56,060 bases of DNA from an uncultured Anaerolineae bacterium. Its GTDB lineage: Bacteria > Chloroflexota > Anaerolineae > Promineifilales > Promineifilaceae. The notes beneath the pieces were generated by a model. The model saw nothing but the letters and a program-made list of their open reading frames with translations. It did not search any database and was not told the DNA's origin. This document shows positions 33,202 to 40,479 of the stretch, one piece after another. Position 1 is the first letter of the stretch, and every line of letters begins with the position of its first letter. A program made the position numbers and the translations under genes. Where the stretch lies: positions 1 through 56,060 of the forward strand of contig CALEAD010000011.1 in NCBI GenBank assembly GCA_937943625.1, in the 5' to 3' direction.

Positions 33202-33230
33202 GCGCGTCTTTTTGTGCATAATCTGGTAAG

Positions 33231-33374
33231 GTATATCTTCTTTGGAAACAGTGCTTCAGAAATTTCTGACCGCAGGCGGCCAACGGCAGACCGCCCATCA
33301 CTGGCAAAATTGCAGTCGGCGGTTAACCTGACCAACAGCCCGGCAGTTGCATGTAATGAGCAAAACCATGAACC
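33231..33374. mobile_element. MITE-like element overlapping the nfeD start
   Basis: Positions 33231-33324 match the core of the elements at 7437 and 17925 (TCTTCTxTGGAAAC, ATTTCTGACCGCAG, CCGCCCATCACTGGCAAAAT). If the element has the usual ~144 bp length, its decayed right end (AAACCATGAAC) supplies the ATG at 33368 of the next gene. Confidence 0.55.
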
Positions 33375-34723
33375 AAAATTCCTTTCTCGTTCACAGATCG
33401 CTGCGCTGGGTACTGCTGGCATTGCTGCTGCTTTTGGGCAGCGTGTGGCAGGCCAGCGCGCAAAGCCGCACTGTGCTGCTGTTGCAAATTGAAGGCCCCG
33501 TCACCCCGGCGATGGCAAACTACTTCGAGCGCGGCATTCGCGCCGCTGAAGAGCGCGGTGCAGAAGCGGTGCTGATTGTTTTCAATACTCCTGGCGGCAG
33601 CGTGGAAATTACGCAAGAGATTGTGCGCACCATTCGCGCCGCCAGGGTTCCGGTCATCGTTTACGTCAGTCCGCGCGGGGCGCAGGCTGCCTCGGCCGGC
33701 AGCGTCATTACCGTAGCTGCGCACGCTGCGGGTATGGCGCCAGAGACGGTCATCGGCGCGGCTTCACCGGTCGGCGGCGGGGGGGAAGACCTGGGCGAAA
33801 CCATCGCGCGCAAGGTAATCGAAGACCTGAAGGCGCAAATGCGCGCCCTGACAGAGCGGCGCGGTCCCGAAGCGATGGCTCTGGCAGAGCAGATGATTGA
33901 AGAGGCGCGCGCCGTCAACGCGCGCGAGGCGCTGGCGGTGGGGCTGATAGACGCCGTTGCCGACAGTGTGCCCGATCTGCTGGCGCAGCTAGATGGACTG
34001 ACGGTAGAGGTGGCAGGGGAGGAGGTGCGGCTGCAAACGGCCGTTGCCAACACCCAACCCTTTGCCATGAGCGCCCTGGAACAGGTGCTGCACGCCTTGG
34101 CCAACCCGCTGCTGATCAGCATCCTGCTCGCCATTGGCGTGCAGGCCATTTTGATTGAGCTTTCTAACCCCGGCGGTTGGGTAGCAGGATTCATTGGTGT
34201 GCTTTGCCTGGGCTTGGCCGCTTATGGGCTGGGGCAGCTCCCTGTCAACTGGCTGGGATTGGGACTAATCGCCATTGCCATTGTGCTGTTTATTGCCGAA
34301 GTGTTCGCCACCAATCACGGCGCGCTGGGCATCACTGGCGCGGTGACGATGCTGATTGGCTTGCTGGTGTTGTTTAACTCCCCTGGCTCGCCAGAATTTG
34401 CGCGCATTTCCATTCCGGGGGCAATTGGCGTCAGCCTGTTTACGGCCGCCTTCTTCATCTTCCTGGCGACCAAAGCAGTGCAGGCACAGCGCCGCCAGCC
34501 GACGACCGGCGCGGAGGCGTTGGTGGGCATGACTGGGCCGGTGCGCCGCCCCAGCAGCCCCGAAACGAACAAGCCACCCTATGAGGGGATGGCGCTGATC
34601 AACGGCGAGTTGTGGCGCGTGCAAAGTGAGACGCCCCTGCAAAAAGGTGAGGTGGTGGAGGTAACGGCCGTTTCTGGCTTTACCCTGCACGTCCGGCGGA
34701 AAGAGATGTGGGGTCGGAATTAG
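33368..34723 (+). CDS. NfeD-type membrane-bound ClpP-class serine protease
   Basis: This ~451-residue protein has an N-terminal signal (SLRWVLLALLLLLGSVWQASA), a ClpP-like protease domain (about 30-230), about four membrane helices (about 245-375) and a C-terminal NfeD OB fold (ALVGMTGPVRR...ALINGELWRVQSETPLQKGEVVEVTAV). The GAQAASAGSVI segment contains the nucleophile serine, and INxPGG is represented by FNTPGGSV. The family partner is usually a stomatin-type (SPFH) protein, but none is adjacent. The start is uncertain: ATG 33368 or ATG 33356 (12 nt upstream), both at the edge of a repeat and without a good Shine-Dalgarno. Confidence 0.9.
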   Translation: MNQNSFLVHRSLRWVLLALLLLLGSVWQASAQSRTVLLLQIEGPVTPAMANYFERGIRAAEERGAEAVLIVFNTPGGSVEITQEIVRTIRAARVPVIVYVSPRGAQAASAGSVITVAAHAAGMAPETVIGAASPVGGGGEDLGETIARKVIEDLKAQMRALTERRGPEAMALAEQMIEEARAVNAREALAVGLIDAVADSVPDLLAQLDGLTVEVAGEEVRLQTAVANTQPFAMSALEQVLHALANPLLISILLAIGVQAILIELSNPGGWVAGFIGVLCLGLAAYGLGQLPVNWLGLGLIAIAIVLFIAEVFATNHGALGITGAVTMLIGLLVLFNSPGSPEFARISIPGAIGVSLFTAAFFIFLATKAVQAQRRQPTTGAEALVGMTGPVRRPSSPETNKPPYEGMALINGELWRVQSETPLQKGEVVEVTAVSGFTLHVRRKEMWGRN

Positions 34724-34769
34724 AGGTTGCAGATTGGCAGCACCCATCTCCGCCAGGAGAGATGGCAAT

Positions 34770-34861
34770 GCCAAATCGCGTATTGAACTGGCATTCGAGT
34801 TAAGCAGGAGACCTCACCGGCTGCGCCGACCACCACAAATGAAAATGGAATGCAGGTTACC
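34770..34861 (+). repeat. Paired upstream repeat, copy 2
   Basis: Matches 25774-25866 over its full length with substitutions (CGTATTGAACTGG, ATTCGAGTTA, CACCACAAATGAAAATGGAA). A GCGGTCGGTGGTCTGCG fragment (34913-34929) of the MITE-type repeat follows before the ribosome-binding site of the next gene, the same order as at copy 1. Confidence 0.65.
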
Positions 34862-34959
34862 CGAACCTGCGCCTACCAGGTTTAGCAACCTGGGCTACAT
34901 GTACAACCGTGCGCGGTCGGTGGTCTGCGATCCGCAGTTATCTACGAAGGAGAGAGCCG

Positions 34960-35478
34960 ATGCCAACGATTAAAGTGAACGTACAAGGTGAAGAAGTAGA
35001 GCTAGAAGCGGCGCGGCAGGGGGCGACGCTGCACGTAACGCGCAACGGCCGTACCTGTCAGGCGCAGCTTGTGGCTGACGAGGGGGAGAGCCTGCTGCTG
35101 GAACTGCATCTGCCGGATGGTACGCGCCAGCGTGTGCGCGTTTTGGCCCACCTGGCGGGAGATAAGCGGCAAATCTGGGTCAACGGCCGTACCTTCACCT
35201 ATGAGCGCGTGCGTGAACGGGGCAGCGGGGGCAGCGGTAGCGACGGCTCCCTGGCAGCAACAATTCCCGCCGTCGTTTCGCAAGTGCTGGTCAAAGTGGG
35301 TGACATGGTGGCAAAAGGGGACAAACTCATCTTGCTGGAGTCCATGAAGATGGTGATCCCCATTCAGGCACCCTACGATGGCACGGTAACGGCCGTTTAC
35401 TGCACCCCTGGCGAATCTGTGCCCGCGGGTGTGCCCCTGTTGGCGCTAGAAACGCTGAGCGAGAACCAATATCCATAA
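34960..35478 (+). CDS. Biotin carrier protein of an acyl-CoA/2-oxoacid carboxylase
   Basis: This 172-residue protein ends in a biotinyl domain (about 95-165) with the biotin-accepting lysine in LLESMKMVIPIQAP. The N-terminal ~80 residues form a separate beta-rich module (VNVQGEEVELEAARQGATLHVTRNG), as in BC-subunit C-terminal regions of propionyl- or methylcrotonyl-CoA carboxylases, and a Gly/Ser-rich linker (about 88-95) joins the two. AAGGAG lies 7 nt before the ATG. The carboxylase subunits are not in the window. With methylmalonyl-CoA mutase and MeaB at 46-51 kb, a role in propionyl-CoA carboxylation is plausible but inferred. Confidence 0.87.
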   Translation: MPTIKVNVQGEEVELEAARQGATLHVTRNGRTCQAQLVADEGESLLLELHLPDGTRQRVRVLAHLAGDKRQIWVNGRTFTYERVRERGSGGSGSDGSLAATIPAVVSQVLVKVGDMVAKGDKLILLESMKMVIPIQAPYDGTVTAVYCTPGESVPAGVPLLALETLSENQYP

Positions 35479-35540
35479 CCCGAAGCCCGTAAACCATGAT
35501 CTGATTCTGTTTCCCGGCGGCGTTCTGCTACAGATTACTG

Positions 35541-38483
35541 ATGACGCGCAATAGAGCAGGCGCATTATTCGATTTTACCGCTCGCTCTCGCATTGCCTGG
35601 GCCGGGCTGGCCCTGCTGCTGCTGGTGGCGGCGCTGGCGCTCACTCGCCTGCTGTATGAGGCCGCCTTTCCCCATTGGCTGTGGCTGGCACAGCCGTTTC
35701 CCGTCTTCTTCCTGGCGTTGCCCCTGGCGCTGCTGGCAGTCTGGGTCTGGCAGCGGCGCTGGCCAGCCCTGGCGGCGCTGCCCCTGCTGCTCAACCTGCT
35801 CTGGTTGGCAGACCCCGCCGTAGACCTGACGCGCAGCCGCCTGATTTTTGCCGCCAGCCTGCTGCTGCCGCTGCTCATCTTGCGCCCTTCTGCCTGGCTG
35901 CTGCACCCCGCCATCTTTGCCATCTATCTGTTCACCCTGGGGCGCACCATTGGCCGCGCCGATACCTTTGAGTTTCAGGTGGTGGCGCCGCAGTTGGGCA
36001 TTGCCCACCCCACCGGCTACCCGCTCTATTTGTTGCTGGGCAAGCTGTGGACGGAGCTGATTCCCTTTGGTGCGCTGGCGTGGCGGTTGAATGTGGGTAC
36101 GGCCGTTTATGCCTTGCTGGCCCTCATTTTCCTCTACCTGGCGGCACGGCGACTGCTCAACCAGCCTATACCGGCGCTGCTGGCGGCGCTGGCGCTGGGC
36201 GTTACTCCCACTTTTTGGAGCCAGAGCGTCGAGGCGGAGGTGTATACCCTGCACGCCCTCATCATTAGTGCCGCGTTCTGGCTGATGCTGCCTCTGGCGG
36301 ATGGGCGACAGCCGCTATCAGACCGGCGGCTGCTGGTCCTATGCGCTTTGCTGGGCCTGGGAATGACCAATCACCTGACCACTGTTTTCCTCTTGCCCGC
36401 TGCCGCCCTCGTCCTCCTGGCTACCCTCTGGCACAACCGCCACCAATCATCCAGCACCAATCGCCAATCGTCAATCGCCAATCTTTTTCCCCTCCTCCTG
36501 GCCTTTGCCGCGCCGCTCACCCTCTATGTCTATCTGCCACTGCGCTGGTATGCCCTGCATGGGGAAGCGATGGGCATGGGGCGATTTGTAGATTGGGTGC
36601 TGGGCGGCCGTTTTCAGGGGGCGCTGCAATGGCGTGCCTGGCTGGATGACCCGGCGCGTTACGAAATTGTGGCGCGGCTGTTCTGGCAAAATTGGGGCTG
36701 GGTCAATTTATTGCTGGTGGGCGTTGGCCTGATTTACCTGGCGGTGCGACAGTGGCGCGCAGCACTGCTCCTGCTGCTGACCTGGCTAGGCTTTACCTTT
36801 TACGCGCTCAACTATTACGTGCCCGATCTGGACGTATTTTTGCTGGGGGCGCAGGTGGTGATGGGGCTGTGGTGGGCGGCGGGCGCGGCGGCGCTGTGGC
36901 AGGTGGCGCGGCGATTGGGGCGCGGGCGCGAAACGGCCGTTGCCCCCCTGCTGAGTACGCTGCTTTGCCTGCCTCTGCTGCTGCTGGCGCTGCAAACCTG
37001 GCCCCAGGTAGACCGCTCGCGCGATGATGGACTGACGCAATGGGGCACGGCCGTTCTCAGCCTGCCCCTGGCCCCCCACAGCGCCATCCTGGCCGACAGC
37101 GAAAAAATTGCGCCGCTCTACTACTTGCAGCAGGCCGAAGGCATCCGCCCCGACCTGACCATCATGGTATTGCCAGATGAGGCTGCTTACCGCGCCGAAT
37201 TAGACGCGCGTCTGGCCAGCGGCCAGACGGTTTATCTGGCGCGCTACCTGCCGGGGCTGGAAGGCATCTATCATTTACGCTCATTAGGGCCATTGACGGA
37301 GGTCAGCGCCGTGCCGCTACGCACTTTGCCGCAAAGTGCCCGCGCCGCTGATTTGCGCTTTGGCGCGCTGCGGCTGTTGGGGTATGAGGTGGTTGCCGTC
37401 AGCAACTATGCGCCACGCACAACGGCCGTTACCCTTTACTGGCAGGCGGCTACGCCCCCCGAAGCATTTTCATACGTCTACATCCGCTGGCAGGGGCAGC
37501 CGCCGCTGCGCGCCACCGGGCAGCACCCCGTGGATAACTATTACCCCACGTTGGCCTGGCGTGGCGCGGAGATCGTGCCTGACTTTTATCTGCTGCCGCA
37601 TCCCATCAGCGTCACGCCGCAAACGGCCGCCCTGCAGATTGCACTTGCTCCTCCCTTCACCCCTGTGGCCGAGCTGGCCTGGCAAACGGTGACGACGGTG
37701 ACGCTGCCTGCAACGGGTGAGCTGCCCCTGCAACGGCCGTTGCGCATCCAGCTTAGCCAGGAAAACCGCCAGACCACGCTCAGCGGCGTGCAGTTCCCGG
37801 CGCAAATTCGCCCGCAGACGCCGTTGCCTCTGTTGCTGAGTGGCAGCGGTGTGCCCCTGCGCGCCAACGCCCAGGCGCTGATTCCCGACCGCAGCGCGGC
37901 ATTTTTTGTGCAGCCCATTTCCTATTTACTATGGCTAGAGTTAGGGACGGAAGACGGCCGCTATCCGTTGATGGCGCGGGGAGAGGGGGAAACGGCCGTG
38001 TGTGGCTGGCTGCAAACCAGGCGCAGCGCCTGCAACTTGGGCGTGGTCGAAGTCAGCGGCGTGCCCCTGCCCGCCAATGCTGCCAATTTTGACGACAAGA
38101 TCGCCCTACTCGACATAGCCATCCCAGACACGCGCCTGACCCCGGGCGGCGAGCTACTCCTCACCCTGACCTGGCAAGGGTTAGCGCCGCTGAGCGAGAA
38201 CTACACCGTTTTTGTGCAGGTGTTGGATGCCGCCGATCGCATTGTGGGGCAGGTAGATGCCTGGCCGGTACAGGGCACACGCCCCACCAGCCAATGGCCG
38301 CCCGGCCAGCGCATTGTAGACCCATACCGCGTGCCGCTGCGGGCCGATATGCCCCCTGGGGAATATCGCCTCATTGTGGGCTGGTATCTGCTGGCCGACC
38401 TGCACCGCCTGCCGCTGCTAGATGAGTCGGGCGCGCCGGTAGCGGACCGGGTACTGGTGGAGGGGTTGGTAGTACGGCCGTAG
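35541..38483 (+). CDS. Large membrane protein with DUF2723 (TMEM260/O-mannosyltransferase-like) domain
   Basis: This 980-residue protein has about 12 membrane helices in its first ~480 residues and a ~480-residue soluble C-terminal part. The DUF2723 signature is clear: a first extracytoplasmic loop with ADTFEFQVVAPQLGIAHPTGYPLYLLLGKLW and a later WSQSVEAEVYTLHALI. Relatives are GT-C-type transferases using polyprenyl-phosphate sugars, so it may glycosylate surface proteins or glycans. The C-terminal part has two beta-sandwich-like repeats (VTLYWQAATPPEAFSYVYIRW and LLLTLTWQGLAPLSENYTVFVQ). Between helices, residues ~301-315 (HQSSSTNRQSSIAN) are encoded by a GATTGG-type repeat. No clear Shine-Dalgarno is seen. 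It lies 62 nt after the biotin carrier. Confidence 0.82.
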   Translation: MTRNRAGALFDFTARSRIAWAGLALLLLVAALALTRLLYEAAFPHWLWLAQPFPVFFLALPLALLAVWVWQRRWPALAALPLLLNLLWLADPAVDLTRSRLIFAASLLLPLLILRPSAWLLHPAIFAIYLFTLGRTIGRADTFEFQVVAPQLGIAHPTGYPLYLLLGKLWTELIPFGALAWRLNVGTAVYALLALIFLYLAARRLLNQPIPALLAALALGVTPTFWSQSVEAEVYTLHALIISAAFWLMLPLADGRQPLSDRRLLVLCALLGLGMTNHLTTVFLLPAAALVLLATLWHNRHQSSSTNRQSSIANLFPLLLAFAAPLTLYVYLPLRWYALHGEAMGMGRFVDWVLGGRFQGALQWRAWLDDPARYEIVARLFWQNWGWVNLLLVGVGLIYLAVRQWRAALLLLLTWLGFTFYALNYYVPDLDVFLLGAQVVMGLWWAAGAAALWQVARRLGRGRETAVAPLLSTLLCLPLLLLALQTWPQVDRSRDDGLTQWGTAVLSLPLAPHSAILADSEKIAPLYYLQQAEGIRPDLTIMVLPDEAAYRAELDARLASGQTVYLARYLPGLEGIYHLRSLGPLTEVSAVPLRTLPQSARAADLRFGALRLLGYEVVAVSNYAPRTTAVTLYWQAATPPEAFSYVYIRWQGQPPLRATGQHPVDNYYPTLAWRGAEIVPDFYLLPHPISVTPQTAALQIALAPPFTPVAELAWQTVTTVTLPATGELPLQRPLRIQLSQENRQTTLSGVQFPAQIRPQTPLPLLLSGSGVPLRANAQALIPDRSAAFFVQPISYLLWLELGTEDGRYPLMARGEGETAVCGWLQTRRSACNLGVVEVSGVPLPANAANFDDKIALLDIAIPDTRLTPGGELLLTLTWQGLAPLSENYTVFVQVLDAADRIVGQVDAWPVQGTRPTSQWPPGQRIVDPYRVPLRADMPPGEYRLIVGWYLLADLHRLPLLDESGAPVADRVLVEGLVVRP
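36441..36484. repeat. GATTGG-type repeat inside the DUF2723 coding sequence
   Basis: CCAATCAT, CCAATCGCCAATCGTCAATC and CCAATC are the complement of the intergenic GATTGG units seen at 7343-7393 and 13641-13697. It stays in frame and encodes a hydrophilic S/N/Q-rich loop. Confidence 0.6.
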
Positions 38484-38484
38484 A

Positions 38485-38730
38485 TCAGCCAGTCAGCCCT
38501 TCACCCGGACCCTTCCTCCTTGCCAAAATCTTTTGCAGCTTGTGGATCGCGTCGTGATGTCGTTTGTAGACCGTGTTTGGCGCATCCCCTGACTCGGAAG
38601 CAAATTGATCCAGCGCTTTGTGCTGCACGTAGTGCGCCAGCATTACCTCTTGCTGCAAGGGCGAAAGCGGGCGTAAAGCGGCCGTTAGTTCCTCTGGCCT
38701 GATTGTCTTATGCCGTGCGGGCCAGCGCAC
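38485..38730 (-). CDS. Small sigma-region-4-like helix-turn-helix protein
   Basis: This ~81-residue protein carries a helix-turn-helix similar to sigma-70 region 4: LRPLSPLQQEVMLAHYVQHKALDQFASESGDAPNTVYKRHHDAIHKLQKIL. No region 2 is present, so it is not a complete sigma factor. It could be a small DNA-binding regulator. The only start I find is GTG at 38730, which overlaps the 3' end of the upstream glutaredoxin-like gene by 23 nt, so translation is probably coupled. A basic N-terminus (RWPARHKTIRP) precedes the domain. Confidence 0.68.
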   Translation of the reverse strand: MRWPARHKTIRPEELTAALRPLSPLQQEVMLAHYVQHKALDQFASESGDAPNTVYKRHHDAIHKLQKILARRKGPGEGLTG

Positions 38731-38950
38731 GCGCCAACTGTTCCCAGGTAATGGGCGCTTCCAGGGTCATCTCCCCTATTTGCACAACGGGAATCGTCAG
38801 GTGGTAGCGCCGCATTAATTCGCCACTTGTGGTTATGTCTACCTCAGCCAGCATGTGCGGAAACTGGCGCTTTAGCTGCGCCAGCATGGCCTTTACCTCT
38901 TCGCACAGGTGACAACCAGGTTTGGTGTATAGGGTAACGGTTGGTGGCAT
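38708..38950 (-). CDS. Glutaredoxin-like thiol-disulfide protein
   Basis: This 80-residue protein has the thioredoxin/glutaredoxin fold with the redox motif CHLC (residues 13-16 in YTKPGCHLCEEVKAML) and the cis-proline TIPVVQI. The length equals that of small glutaredoxins of the DUF836/YruB-like type. It is followed by an overlapping helix-turn-helix gene, suggesting a redox-linked regulatory pair. No clear Shine-Dalgarno is seen. A GCGGTCTGCGGTC fragment of the MITE-type repeat lies just upstream (38966-38985). Confidence 0.85.
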   Translation of the reverse strand: MPPTVTLYTKPGCHLCEEVKAMLAQLKRQFPHMLAEVDITTSGELMRRYHLTIPVVQIGEMTLEAPITWEQLARALARTA

Positions 38951-39006
38951 CGGCAGGTTGCCTCACACGGTCTGCGGTCTGCGGTCAAATTGTAAGGCAT
39001 CGTGCG

Positions 39007-39942
39007 CTAAAACGGCAGCGCGGCATCCAGACAAATCAGCAGCAACAGCAGCAGCAGGTAGACGTTCGATGAGAGAAACATGCCACGCGCGTGGAGGGGA
39101 GAGGGATCGCGAATGAGCCTGATGTTGCGCCAGACCAGGTTGCCGGTGATGAGCAGCATGGGCAGCAGATAGATGAAGCCAAGTGGGGCATACGTCGCCA
39201 GCGCCAGCCCACCCAACCCCGTAGGCGCCGTGTGCAAAAGAACCCACCAGGCCGCCTGGCGTGGGGTTGTTTGTGTAGGCAGCATGGGCACGTCGGCGCG
39301 CGCATACTCATCGCGATAGAGCAATGCCAGGCTCCAAAAGTGGAAGGGAGACCAGAGGAAGAGCACCAGGGCTAGCAGCAGCGCCCCAGGTGCAGCCCAA
39401 TTTCCGGCGGCGGCGCTGCCGCTGAGAACGGCCGCACTGCCAGCCGCGCCACCAATCACCACATTTAGCAGCGTGCGCGGCTTTAACCATAGCGTGTAGA
39501 TGCCCACGTAAATAACTGCCCCAGCCAGTAGCCAGAATGAAAGCGCCGGGTTGGTTGGCAAGACGACCAGCACCGGCACGACAATCATCAAGGTTGCCAC
39601 ATAAGGAACCCAGGTGGGGTTGGCAATCGCGCCCGTGACCAACGGCCGTTTATGCGTGCGCCCCATCTTGCCATCTTTATTTCGCTCCAGGTACTGATTC
39701 CACGCCGAAGCGCCAGCCGCGGCACTGCCTCCCGTCAGCCAGATAAGCAGTGTTGTGCCCAGCCCAGGCCAACCCTGTGCGGCCAAAAATGCGCCCCCCG
39801 TTGCAGCCATGAGCAGCAAAAACACCACGCGCAGTTTGAACAAAACGACCAGCGTCTGACTGAAATTACGAATCGCTTCCAAGTTGGAGACAGTTCCCTG
39901 GGAGACACTCCCACCCCGATTACCCACTTTCGATAAAGACAT
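39007..39942 (-). CDS. ctaB: Protoheme IX farnesyltransferase (heme O synthase)
   Basis: This 311-residue UbiA-family enzyme adds a farnesyl group to heme b to make heme O for terminal oxidases. It has about eight to nine membrane helices and the prenyl-diphosphate/Mg site WNQYLERNKDGKMGRTHKRPLVTG, plus the second site in YRDEYARADVPMLPTQ. The first acidic position is E rather than the common D. GAGAGGAG lies 7 nt before ATG 39942; the frame continues upstream to 40128 but without a start region of its own. No cytochrome oxidase genes are adjacent. Its presence implies a heme-O or heme-A oxidase and aerobic respiration. Confidence 0.93.
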   Translation of the reverse strand: MSLSKVGNRGGSVSQGTVSNLEAIRNFSQTLVVLFKLRVVFLLLMAATGGAFLAAQGWPGLGTTLLIWLTGGSAAAGASAWNQYLERNKDGKMGRTHKRPLVTGAIANPTWVPYVATLMIVVPVLVVLPTNPALSFWLLAGAVIYVGIYTLWLKPRTLLNVVIGGAAGSAAVLSGSAAAGNWAAPGALLLALVLFLWSPFHFWSLALLYRDEYARADVPMLPTQTTPRQAAWWVLLHTAPTGLGGLALATYAPLGFIYLLPMLLITGNLVWRNIRLIRDPSPLHARGMFLSSNVYLLLLLLLICLDAALPF

Positions 39943-40013
39943 GTATGCGCTCCTCTCACGATTGGGGACCATGCCGGGTTCCATGCACAACCCTATCCCG
40001 ACCCTGGAGGCGA

Positions 40014-40042
40014 ATTGTAGCAAGGCATCAACAAAGACACAA
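40014..40042 (-). promoter_or_regulatory. Candidate ctaB promoter
   Basis: On the minus strand, TTGTGT (40042-40037), a 17-bp spacer and TACAAT (40019-40014) lie ~72 nt before the ctaB ATG. Confidence 0.4.
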
Positions 40043-40111
40043 ATTGGAGTAATTTGGTCAACAATTGAGAGAAAGAGAATAGGGAATGAGGGCAGGGGAT
40101 TGGGGCAGGCA

Positions 40112-40138
40112 ACAAAAATGCTGCGCAAGAGCGCAGCA
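40112..40138 (-). terminator. Rho-independent terminator of the 37-aa ORF
   Basis: On the minus strand, TGCTGCGC pairs with GCGCAGCA around a TCTT loop and is followed by TTTTTGTT. It lies between the small ORF (ending 40199) and ctaB (starting 39942), closing a separate transcription unit. Confidence 0.8.
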
Positions 40139-40198
40139 ACGTAGAGATACCGGGCAGAGAAGGGCCCGTTTATTGATTTAGTCTGTTGGCAGCTTGAT

Positions 40199-40312
40199 TT
40201 AGCGAGCTTCTACCTCTTGGGCGCTCAGCTGGGCGGAACGGGCGCTGGCGAAAATAACAAGAATGACTGAAAATAAACTCCAAAGAAGGGCAAAAGTGGA
40301 TAACAGGCTCAT
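40199..40312 (-). CDS. 37-residue predicted single-pass membrane peptide
   Basis: This small frame encodes 37 residues: a short N-terminus, one hydrophobic helix (TFALLWSLFSVILVIFASA) and a polar C-terminal tail ending in QEVEAR. I do not recognise it. Support comes from context. It is followed by its own terminator (40112-40138), it lies in a 350-bp gap that is otherwise unexplained, and a purine-rich GAAGAG lies ~10 nt upstream of its ATG. Its size and hydrophobicity match small membrane subunits or modulators of respiratory complexes, and it precedes ctaB, but this is inference. It is too short for most gene callers. Confidence 0.5.
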   Translation of the reverse strand: MSLLSTFALLWSLFSVILVIFASARSAQLSAQEVEAR

Positions 40313-40388
40313 GGTTCGCTTTCTCTTCAATAACAGGATGACGCTTGCTAAAACGGGCTTTTTGTTGCCACAGTTATTGTTAAATTGT

Positions 40389-40403
40389 AAACGAAATTCG
40401 TTT
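40389..40403. promoter_or_regulatory. AAACGAA-a-TTCGTTT palindrome, candidate operator
   Basis: A perfect 15-bp dyad lies between the divergently read small membrane ORF and the TolB-propeller gene, about 55 bp upstream of the latter's -35 box. Confidence 0.35.
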
Positions 40404-40443
40404 TCGGCACAGGGTGACTTTTGTCATGTTTTGGCCGTGTAAC

Positions 40444-40471
40444 TTGACATAGTGCAAGGCCGTGCTACACT
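40444..40471 (+). promoter_or_regulatory. Promoter of the TolB-propeller gene, candidate leaderless start
   Basis: Consensus TTGACA (40444-40449), a 16-bp spacer and TACACT (40466-40471). The expected start at about 40478-40480 coincides with the ATG at 40480, so the mRNA would be leaderless. A second in-frame ATG at 40492 would leave only ~12 nt of leader. Confidence 0.6.
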
Positions 40472-40479
40472 GACAAGAG

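Noticed and set aside
34909..34959. Upstream extension of the biotin carrier frame
   Set aside because: It runs through a repeat fragment; AAGGAG is correctly placed for ATG 34960.
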